Part shown: positions 6,801 to 12,682 of the stretch, piece by piece | How the letters are laid out: each line of letters begins with the position of its first letter | How positions within the stretch are numbered: the first letter of the stretch is position 1 | From: Thermodesulfobacteriota bacterium | GTDB lineage: Bacteria > Desulfobacterota > BSN033 > UBA1163 | Reading direction: 5' to 3' | NCBI GenBank assembly: GCA_030024065.1 | Contig: JASEIE010000057.1 | Span: forward strand, 1-13,984 | DNA length: 13,984 bases | Notes under the pieces: model-generated | The model's database searches: none | What the model was told of the DNA's origin: nothing | Seen by the model: the letters and a program-made list of their open reading frames with translations, nothing else | Translations under genes and position numbers: made by a program

Positions 6801-8935
6801 AACTCCTTCTTTTTTTTGAAGCTGGAAATGCCTCCATTGACCCTGCGGCGATTCAGGACCTCCTGCAACGCTTTCAGGATTTCAGGGAGAGATATATTCA
6901 GGCCTATGTTGAGGCTCACCGCCGCGCCTGCTCGGATGAACAGTTCGCCCCTTATGAAAAGGTGCGCCATTCACGCCGGTACCTGCTTCTCTCGAGGCTC
7001 AACCAGCTTGAGATCATCTCCGTCCAGCACAATCGCCATTCCGTGGATCGCGGCCTTTCTTCAGTGCTGATTCATCAATGCAACGCCCCTCTTCTCGATA
7101 CCCTTCAGAGAAATCCGGTCTGTTCCTGCGGTTTCCTTCTCGGGACGGAAACCACCTTCATGCCTGCCCGCGAGATCGAGGAGGCGATTGACCTCGGGAT
7201 CCTCGAAACCGTTGAAGCCCTGAACGCTCCCACCTATCAGGAAAAACTCATTCCCTATCTGAACGGCCTCGAAGAGGTCGGGGAGAAGGAGAAGGCCTCA
7301 GCCATCCGAAAGTTGCTCGCCCTTTCACCCGATAGGGGTGAGGACTTTATCTCAAGGCTTGATGAGGCATTAACCCCTCTGGCCATTGAGGGGATCAATG
7401 AGGCATTTCGAGGAAGGGTTGTGGTGGTGGGCCGGGATCTTGACCACCTCTACGGAGCCCTTATCCGACGCAAATATACCCTCTCCCAGGCCCGAAAGAT
7501 CTTCCGGGAGTGGCTCAGGGAAGAGGAAATTTCCGAAGGAACCTTTATCCAGTTCATCGGCAGGGGCGAACCCGGAGGTGAGTCTCCTGACCAGGAAGGC
7601 TTCATCTCATTTGCGGAGACCTGGTTTCCCCATCTCACTGCTCTGATCCAGGAGTCAGGACAGTCTCTTGTTAAAAAGGCCCTTCTTGTTTCCCTCTGGA
7701 TCGAAGGATACGAAATTCCTCCTCAGAAGATCTTTCCTCTTTTCTCTTTCCTTGAAAAAGGGAAGGAGGAGAGGGGAAAACTTCTGGTTCAGCAGCTTTC
7801 CGAGGCCGCAAAAGCCATGCGGCAGAGAGAGCCCGCCCTTTTTGAGAAGGCCGTTCAGGAGGTAGAAAGAGAGGAAGGACTCCTTTCCGGACTATGGAGA
7901 CTTCTTGAAGGAGAAAACACTCTCCATGTCTTTCGCAGGGAAGCGATCTTCCCTTCGATCCTTCGAAAGACCTTTGAGAAACTCCTGGCCTTGCCAGAGG
8001 AGGAGAAAGAAAGTGCGGAGTTGTCTCCTCTCGAAAATTCCCAGTCACCCCTGAGAATATCCGATTTCATCCTCAAACAGTCGGAGATGATCCATGCCTT
8101 AACCGACCACAAAGTCATCCGGCAAAAATTACAGACCCTTAAACGAAGAGAAACCCATCCTCCCCAGGACTCTCAGAAATGGGAATCCTTCTATATCCAG
8201 CATCTAAGTCCTCTCTCCTTCCTGATGACCACTTTTCTTGCCAGGGTTGAACGGATGGGTATTGACCCCCCTTCTCCTGTCAGGGAACGAATGGCTCAGG
8301 CTGACCATCTGTGCGGCCTGTTCTCCAGAGGCTTTTCCGAATTCTATGGGCAGGCCCTTCCTAAATGGGAAGCCGGGGAAGGGAAAAGGCCCACCATGGC
8401 GGAAGACCTCCCCTCTCCGAACTTCTGGAAGGGAATCCTTTCGGAAGGGGCCCAGAAGATACTTGTCCTTATGGATGGAATGCGGTGGGACCTGTGGGAG
8501 TTCCTGAAGGAAAAATTCTTCGGCCCGATGGGCAATCAACTGCGGATCGTCCATGAGGGCGCCCTCTGGGCCCATTCCCCGTCCTCTACGCCGGCACAGA
8601 TGGCGTTTCTGGAAAAAGGCATTGAAAAGACCGGCGCCGAGGGAAAGAGGATAAGAATCTTAAAGATCGGCGGGATTGATGAAAGGGTCCACACAGAGAA
8701 AGGGACGCTCGAACATCTTTTTCGAAACGTCCTTCAATTTCTGGAGCTCGATCTCGCGCCGCGGCTCAGGGAGCTTCCTCCCCAGACGTCGCTCCTTTTC
8801 TTCTCGGACCACGGCTTTATCGAAAATCCCCATTTTGAGAAATCGGACAAATACCGGACCTCTCGATACATGCATGGAGAGGATTCGCCATTTGAGGTGA
8901 TCGTCCCCTGGGCCTCGGTCATCAAGTATCAATAG
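3809..8935 (+). CDS. PglY/BrxC-like ATPase fused to a PglZ-type phosphatase domain
   Basis: A single 1708-residue reading frame. The N-terminus is a P-loop ATPase: Walker A GHFGSGKS (64-71), Walker B VLLVDE (171-176) and a sensor-like IIASLQ (211-216), with an N-terminal block typical of BREX PglY/BrxC or DUF6079 proteins. A small cysteine cluster (C1091, C1105, C1107) sits in the middle. The C-terminus (about 1540-1708) carries the PglZ-type alkaline-phosphatase-superfamily signature: LVLMDGMRWD with D1556 and D1561, SSTP (1592-1595), D1624, SDHG (D1667, H1668) and MHGEDSPFEVIVP with H1689. The expected metal ligands therefore all appear present. In known BREX systems PglY/BrxC and PglZ are separate proteins acting together against phage. 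The PglZ part here seems reduced to its catalytic core. No frameshift or stop is visible at the junction. The gene starts with TTG behind a good ribosome site. The enzymatic role is inferred from family. Confidence 0.85.
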   Translation: MLKIGDLIEVPEVRTVIQLKDLQESGLRRMILDSFVVTDEVMKSLEMILPSLSGSSGRGGFLKGHFGSGKSHFLSILSLLLRHPEAREVLIGQESSLKDFLNPLVSRRFLVVEVSLIQHRGTEFLEDIFLKAVFRELSFHLGRPFEGKESRHETFQEIRNALMKLGFSGLVLLVDELSEFLRSKTDAHAYQEDIRFFQYLGEEAPSFPLWIIASLQEWIEETGEINQDTFNKIKDRYPMRISLGRSHIEEIVSHRLIRHREGAEEEIRKVFHHLRRYFPSFPVEESRFSRLYPVHPATITLLDRLKPLFSEHRGIVDFIHYRLKGDAERGIPSFLSRPAPELLGPATIFDHFIHRIREMAETQPFVEKGFDYYRDEIPQIFKDPDQQRVALEAVKLLILVAISPVKVRYTARHIAEMILFRVTDLEADLNYQYFRDILERLAKESSYLTVIPGKDRLDDQFSITLRADISGILRRKIRQGVTEIYPGDRRLFDRLLPLADSPHLPFSGWAEQREQRVSISWEYTRRNGMVFLRQVDEIPLTEAERLAGEWERIEEDFFLIVGTTHGVERQYKHLRDVLQPEIREKHPGTFLFWIPARIEEEEEVWMKELLSALLLLDRYREEPSESRQETQEFLKNLIDNGRKRLGEILTKAYFQGLLLWDDRQVELSAYGYLSQEKFLQEFIPPLLSRRFPRHHRVHPYLEALAPTTIPNLLRDFFATGTLEVDDRSKFGLRTILEGLLKPMGLIKKKGNQYLLHVDPRTNELAGQFLSLLEKGPLPPGTLYGAFRKGDYGLLKNQFEVLAFALLFSGNILAYQGQRRKGLEDISRNGLQGITVLGKGEILGEELRQIIPVHPLIPEKFRKSTFTLPAQEALWHEVKERKENEAEALRNLLQRLNWVSSFQALKNLPWDAFRRDVADVLAQWEEVKASFPPREGLERFLSASAREPFLTEKLQRLEELRSFFDHAEQVLFVYQYLSDPRLVIPERTAHPRLRDEKRELLLFFEAGNASIDPAAIQDLLQRFQDFRERYIQAYVEAHRRACSDEQFAPYEKVRHSRRYLLLSRLNQLEIISVQHNRHSVDRGLSSVLIHQCNAPLLDTLQRNPVCSCGFLLGTETTFMPAREIEEAIDLGILETVEALNAPTYQEKLIPYLNGLEEVGEKEKASAIRKLLALSPDRGEDFISRLDEALTPLAIEGINEAFRGRVVVVGRDLDHLYGALIRRKYTLSQARKIFREWLREEEISEGTFIQFIGRGEPGGESPDQEGFISFAETWFPHLTALIQESGQSLVKKALLVSLWIEGYEIPPQKIFPLFSFLEKGKEERGKLLVQQLSEAAKAMRQREPALFEKAVQEVEREEGLLSGLWRLLEGENTLHVFRREAIFPSILRKTFEKLLALPEEEKESAELSPLENSQSPLRISDFILKQSEMIHALTDHKVIRQKLQTLKRRETHPPQDSQKWESFYIQHLSPLSFLMTTFLARVERMGIDPPSPVRERMAQADHLCGLFSRGFSEFYGQALPKWEAGEGKRPTMAEDLPSPNFWKGILSEGAQKILVLMDGMRWDLWEFLKEKFFGPMGNQLRIVHEGALWAHSPSSTPAQMAFLEKGIEKTGAEGKRIRILKIGGIDERVHTEKGTLEHLFRNVLQFLELDLAPRLRELPPQTSLLFFSDHGFIENPHFEKSDKYRTSRYMHGEDSPFEVIVPWASVIKYQ

Positions 8936-8996
8936 AAAACGATTCCAGCTCCCCCCTTGGCAGGGAAGACGAACCAGGAGTATGAGAAAATGAATC

Positions 8997-9001
8997 AGGA
9001 G
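8997..9001 (+). promoter_or_regulatory. Ribosome binding site of the SNF2 gene
   Basis: AGGAG lies 5 bases before the first of three consecutive ATG codons (9007, 9010, 9013). Spacing is acceptable for any of the three, so the true start is uncertain by up to two residues. Confidence 0.6.
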
Positions 9002-9006
9002 AAACC

Positions 9007-11670
9007 ATGATGATGACTCTAAAGGACAAACTTTCGTATCTTACCTATAAAGAAGCCTGCAAACTGCTCGGGCCTGAAGGGGAACGATTGATCCGTGCAG
9101 GGGGCAAATATGATGTCGAGATCGCCGAAAACCTGGTCTTGAGGGACGACCTTTTTCAACTCCATTTAGAAGATACCATCGTCACCATGACATTATCCTC
9201 TGAAGCTCCGAAGCGTCTGAAGTTCGGCTGCAATCGGTGTTCCGGGGTATGTGAGCACGTGGGAGCGGCCTTCTCCCTCATCCTTGAGGAGAAGTTGGCG
9301 CTGGGCCTTTCGGCGCCCCCTCCCGAAAGGGTCCCGGTTGAAAGCCTGAGTGATGAAGATCTCATTAAACAGGCCCTTGACGAAAGAGCCGAGCGGGCAA
9401 AGACCGAGAGAATGCAACTAAAGTCCATGGATAAAAACGAATTGTGGACGGATTATACGATTACCAATCTTGATTCAGGAAAAAGCTACCGTGTTGCATT
9501 GAGGGGTTGGGAAAGAGGGGATTCCTACTGCTCGTGCCCCGATTTCCGGAAAAACACCCTGGGCGCCTGCAAGCATATTCTCTACACGATTGAGGCGGTC
9601 AAGAAACGATTCAGTCCATCCGTGAGAAATGCTCCCTACAAGATCAAGGATATATCAGTCCATCTTCGATACGGCAAAGAAGCAGAATTACGGATTCTGG
9701 TTCCCGAAAATCTCGATCAGAAGGCCATGGCATTGATTCGTCCATTCATGAACAGGGCCATTGAAAATGTCGGGGATCTCTTGAAGCGCATCAGAGAGGC
9801 CGAGAATCTTGGGTCCGAGGTGACGATCTATCCCGATGCTGAAGAATATATGAACAAGGTTCTTTACCTTGAGCGGATCAAGCATAAGATAACGGAGATT
9901 CGTAGAGATCCGAAGAGCCATCCTCTTCGGAAAACGCTCTTAAAAACGGAATTGCTCCCTTACCAGCTTGACGGGATCGCATTCGCCGTCGGAACGGGAA
10001 GGTCGGTTCTTGCGGATGACATGGGACTGGGTAAAACGATCCAGGGGATAGGGGTTGCCGAAATGCTTTCACTCGAAGCAGGTATTTCGAAGGTGCTTGT
10101 TGTCTGCCCCGCGTCCCTTAAATCCCACTGGCGTCTGGAGATCCAGCGGTTCTCGGGCCGAAGTTGTCAGTTGGTTCTCGGAAGCGCCGCAGAAAGGGCG
10201 GCTCAATATGATCATCCCTCTTTTTTTACCATCTGTAACTATGAACAGGTCCTCCGGGATCTTCTTGCCATCGAAAGGGTGAAATGGGACCTCATCATCC
10301 TGGATGAGGGCCAGAGGATTAAAAACTGGGAGGCGAAAACAAGCCAGGTGATCAAGGCCCTGAAATCTCCGTTTGCCCTTGTTCTTTCTGGAACCCCTCT
10401 TGAGAACCGCCTCGATGAACTTTATTCGATCGTGGAGTTTATTGATGACCGGCGCCTTGGGCCCGCCTTTCGCTTCTATAATCGTTACAGGGTCGTTGAT
10501 GGAAAAGGCAAAGTGCTGGGATATAAAAACCTGGACGAACTCAGAGAAAGACTGAGACCTGTCCTTCTTCGACGGACAAGAAAAATGGTGATGACTGAAC
10601 TCCCTCCGAGAACAACCGAGATCAGGAGAATCCCTCCCACTTCGGAGCAGCTTGATATCCACGACGGTCAGATGAGGCTCATCCAGATCATCATTTCTAA
10701 AAAGTACATCTCCGAGATGGACCTTCTCCGTCTGCAGAAGGCCCTTCTGATCTGCCGGATGGCTGCAAACAGCACCTTTCTTGTCGATAAAGTCCCACCC
10801 GGTTATTCCAGTAAACTTGTCGAATTCGAGAATCTCATCGATCAGATGATTGAGGAGGAAGACCGAAAGATCGTTCTCTTTTCTGAATGGACAACCATGC
10901 TCAATCTGATCGAGCCCTTGCTTTCAAAACGTAAACTGAGCTACGTCCGTCTGGACGGCTCTATCCCCCAGCAAAAAAGACAAGGTTTAATCTCCCAGTT
11001 TCAAAAAGAGCGGGACTGCAAGCTCTTTATCACAACCAATGCCGGAGCCATGGGCCTTAATCTCCAGGCAGCCAATACCGTCATTAACGTAGACCTCCCA
11101 TGGAATCCTGCGATGCTGGAGCAAAGGATCTCCCGTGTTCATCGCATGGGGCAAAAAAAACCTGTCCAGGCCTTTCTCCTCGTCACGGAAGAGACGCTGG
11201 AGGAAAAATTGTTGGGGACCCTTTCGGCCAAACATGAACTGGCTTTGGCCGCGCTTGATCCCGAATCGCAGGTGAGGACCGTTGACCTCATTAGCGGCAT
11301 CGAGGAATTGAAGAGGCGGCTGGAGGTTCTTCTGGGGACCAGACCGGAGGCCGCCCTTGACGAGAGTCAAAAGGCAGAAGTGGAAAGAGAGGCAGAGAGG
11401 CTTGCCAGGAAGGAAAAAATCGCAGCCGCTGGCGGCCAGCTCCTGGGCGCGGCTTTTGCCTTCATCGGAGAGATGCTTCCTCAAAGAGAAGAGAAAGAGC
11501 AGACCCTTCAGCTGACTGAAACATTTAGGAAACGCCTTTCTGAGTGCCTCGATAAGGATGACGAGGGTCGTCTGAAAATGACCATTACCCTTCAGGATGA
11601 ATCCGTCCTGAACAATCTGGCGAAATCACTGGCTCAGATCCTCGGCTCTGGGTTTGCTGAACCACGCTAA
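9007..11670 (+). CDS. SNF2-family helicase with SWIM zinc finger
   Basis: An 887-residue superfamily 2 DNA translocase. The N-terminal third binds zinc. A classic SWIM motif is at C175-x-C177-x10-C188-x-H190, and a second shorter SWIM-like site at C75-x2-C78-x3-C82-x-H84. The SNF2 core follows: DDMGLGKT (337-344), DEGQ (433-436), LSGTPLENRLDEL (459-471), a second RecA-like lobe with FSEW (625-628), TNAGAMGLNLQAAN (677-690) and the arginine-finger motif QRISRVHRMGQ (706-716). Residues about 765-850 are charged and probably helical. Such enzymes translocate on double-stranded DNA and remodel bound proteins rather than separate strands. SNF2-type helicases occur in some BREX types (brxHII) and in DISARM (drmD). 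Lying 71 bases after the PglYZ gene, this one is a likely functional partner. A role in general transcription, as for RapA, is less likely given the SWIM domain and context. Confidence 0.9.
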   Translation: MMMTLKDKLSYLTYKEACKLLGPEGERLIRAGGKYDVEIAENLVLRDDLFQLHLEDTIVTMTLSSEAPKRLKFGCNRCSGVCEHVGAAFSLILEEKLALGLSAPPPERVPVESLSDEDLIKQALDERAERAKTERMQLKSMDKNELWTDYTITNLDSGKSYRVALRGWERGDSYCSCPDFRKNTLGACKHILYTIEAVKKRFSPSVRNAPYKIKDISVHLRYGKEAELRILVPENLDQKAMALIRPFMNRAIENVGDLLKRIREAENLGSEVTIYPDAEEYMNKVLYLERIKHKITEIRRDPKSHPLRKTLLKTELLPYQLDGIAFAVGTGRSVLADDMGLGKTIQGIGVAEMLSLEAGISKVLVVCPASLKSHWRLEIQRFSGRSCQLVLGSAAERAAQYDHPSFFTICNYEQVLRDLLAIERVKWDLIILDEGQRIKNWEAKTSQVIKALKSPFALVLSGTPLENRLDELYSIVEFIDDRRLGPAFRFYNRYRVVDGKGKVLGYKNLDELRERLRPVLLRRTRKMVMTELPPRTTEIRRIPPTSEQLDIHDGQMRLIQIIISKKYISEMDLLRLQKALLICRMAANSTFLVDKVPPGYSSKLVEFENLIDQMIEEEDRKIVLFSEWTTMLNLIEPLLSKRKLSYVRLDGSIPQQKRQGLISQFQKERDCKLFITTNAGAMGLNLQAANTVINVDLPWNPAMLEQRISRVHRMGQKKPVQAFLLVTEETLEEKLLGTLSAKHELALAALDPESQVRTVDLISGIEELKRRLEVLLGTRPEAALDESQKAEVEREAERLARKEKIAAAGGQLLGAAFAFIGEMLPQREEKEQTLQLTETFRKRLSECLDKDDEGRLKMTITLQDESVLNNLAKSLAQILGSGFAEPR

Positions 11671-11674
11671 GCTC

Positions 11675-11682
11675 AGGGGAGG
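11675..11682 (+). promoter_or_regulatory. Strong ribosome binding site of the SEC-C micro-gene
   Basis: AGGGGAGG lies 6 bases before ATG at 11689, close to ideal. This is the main reason, with the motif itself, for calling the 45-codon frame a real gene. Confidence 0.65.
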
Positions 11683-11688
11683 AATAAT

Positions 11689-11826
11689 ATGCTAAGTATC
11701 TCAAATATAGCTCTGAATGATCCATGTCCATGTGGCAGAGGGAAAAAATTCAAAAAATGCTGCGGAGAAGATAAAATCGCTCATAGAGGGGAATTACGGC
11801 CCAAAATGAGATCGATATTTAGGTAA
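11689..11826 (+). CDS. Small SEC-C zinc-motif protein
   Basis: A 45-residue frame containing [17 protein letters not shown] (residues 10-26), a near-consensus SEC-C motif: C13-x-C15-x8-C24-C25. This motif, first known from the SecA C-terminus, binds one zinc ion and mediates protein or ribosome contact. In SecA and many other proteins it is a terminal appendage; here almost nothing else is present apart from a short basic tail. A strong ribosome site 6 bases upstream and a gap of only 18 bases after the SNF2 stop argue for translation as part of the same transcript. It ends 5 bases before the next gene. It could be the remnant of a longer protein, but no frameshifted extension was noticed. 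Function unknown. Confidence 0.7.
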   Translation: MLSISNIALNDPCPCGRGKKFKKCCGEDKIAHRGELRPKMRSIFR

Positions 11827-11831
11827 GGGCT

Positions 11832-12200
11832 ATGTCACAAATTAAAGAGGACAAACAGCGTGAAAAACGAATTGATATGGAGATCGTTGTTGATGCCTAC
11901 AATGAAGTGGAACGTGCAATGGGGTGGTATTATTACCTCCAGGATGGTTTGAAATTTCCCTTCAAAGCACGTTGCATTCAAAAAAGATCAACTTCACCTT
12001 TAAAGGTAGAAGACATCGTTGATGTGATCGAGATGGGTAAAGAAGATGATTGCATGCATGATATGTATGTAAACATTAAATGGAATAAGGATGTCTTGTC
12101 AGTCCCATTATCTCAGTTGGAAGGAATCAAACCGATTAAGAAGAACAAACAGATCATGGAGGATTGGCAATATTGGATTAAAAGAGGGTACCAATTCTGA
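11832..12200 (+). CDS. CcbP-type calcium-binding-family protein
   Basis: A 122-residue cytoplasmic protein recognised from its overall pattern as a member of the CcbP family (calcium-binding protein first described in the cyanobacterium Anabaena). Diagnostic stretches are RIDMEIVVDAYNEVERAMGW (13-32), YYLQDGLKFPF (34-44), VPLSQLEGI (91-99) and the C-terminal EDWQYWIKRGYQF (110-122). Acidic residues (D16, E17, D21, E25, E27, and the EDDC stretch 71-74) could bind calcium by analogy. The AMGWYYYLQD core is also what is seen in many uncharacterised relatives outside cyanobacteria, so calcium binding is not certain. It begins 5 bases after the SEC-C gene. The gene is visibly AT-richer than the helicase and PglYZ genes, suggesting a different origin. 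Confidence 0.75.
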   Translation: MSQIKEDKQREKRIDMEIVVDAYNEVERAMGWYYYLQDGLKFPFKARCIQKRSTSPLKVEDIVDVIEMGKEDDCMHDMYVNIKWNKDVLSVPLSQLEGIKPIKKNKQIMEDWQYWIKRGYQF

Positions 12201-12236
12201 TTCTGAAAACCGGTCAATATCATCCAATGGTGTAGG

Positions 12237-12267
12237 TTGACATTACAGGGCGGTTGGCGAGTATTAA
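12237..12267 (+). promoter_or_regulatory. Weak possible promoter for the 116-residue gene
   Basis: A perfect -35 box TTGACA at 12237-12242 is followed by TATTAA at 12262-12267, a 19-base spacer and a four-of-six -10 match. The long spacer makes this weak. The 96-base gap between 12200 and 12297 holds nothing else clear. Confidence 0.25.
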
Positions 12268-12296
12268 CCACTGAGTGAAGAAAGTCTGGAGGTTCC

Positions 12297-12647
12297 ATGT
12301 CCAAGAAAAAGGGGATACCAGAGAAGTATCAAATATGGATTGATGCTCGAAAAAGATACCGTCTCTCTGATGTTCATATCCAGATGGCAAGAGAACTGGG
12401 TATGAATCCTAAGAAGTTCGGGAAAATCGCAAATGAAAAACAAGAACCCTGGAAAGCACCGCTGCCTGCCTTCATTGAACATATTTATCTCAAACGTTTC
12501 GGCAAGGATAGACCAGCTGACGTGAAATCCATTGAGGAAGTCTTCAGAACAAAAGAGAAAAAGAAAGAAGAGCGACGGAAGGGAAAAGAACTGCAAAAGA
12601 GGCCGATTTGTCAGATCAAAAAAGGTCAGCAAAGGGGTCAGGCTTGA
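12297..12647 (+). CDS. Conserved basic protein of unknown function
   Basis: A 116-residue protein. I recognise its middle (ARELGMNPKKFGKIANEKQE, 31-50, followed by PWKAPLP and FIEHIYLKRFGK) as a widespread bacterial family without an assigned function. The N-terminal half could form a small helix-turn-helix-like bundle. The C-terminus (about 83-116) is very rich in lysine, arginine and glutamate. GGAGG at 12288-12292, 4 bases before the ATG, is a good ribosome site. The last four codons and the stop are formed by the left inverted repeat of the following transposase unit, so the natural C-terminus may have been replaced when that unit inserted. No function is proposed. Confidence 0.7.
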   Translation: MSKKKGIPEKYQIWIDARKRYRLSDVHIQMARELGMNPKKFGKIANEKQEPWKAPLPAFIEHIYLKRFGKDRPADVKSIEEVFRTKEKKKEERRKGKELQKRPICQIKKGQQRGQA

Positions 12648-12659
12648 CAAATTGATATT
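12634..12659 (+). repeat. Left terminal inverted repeat of the RAYT unit
   Basis: These 26 bases begin GGGGTCAGGCTTGAC and match the reverse complement of 13618-13643 at 24 of 26 positions; the two differences are adjacent (positions 16-17). The repeat contains the TGA stop of the upstream 116-residue gene (12645-12647) and the TTGACA -35 box of the transposase promoter. Confidence 0.85.
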
Positions 12660-12671
12660 TTGTGATATTAT
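12644..12671 (+). promoter_or_regulatory. Strong transposase promoter starting in the left inverted repeat
   Basis: TTGACA (12644-12649) is a perfect -35 box and TATTAT (12666-12671) matches the -10 box at five of six positions, with a 16-base spacer. Transcription would begin near 12678, only about 5 bases before the ATG at 12683. No Shine-Dalgarno sequence precedes that ATG. The message would therefore be leaderless or nearly so. Confidence 0.6.
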
Positions 12672-12682
12672 TCTATTTTGTT

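Noticed and set aside
8990..9010. Six-codon frame whose TGA overlaps the SNF2 ATG
   Set aside because: It could couple translation, but it is very short and lacks its own clear ribosome site, so chance is likely.
10069..10662. Minus-strand frame of 197 codons across the SNF2 gene
   Set aside because: It lies opposite the conserved helicase motifs and has no recognisable protein pattern.
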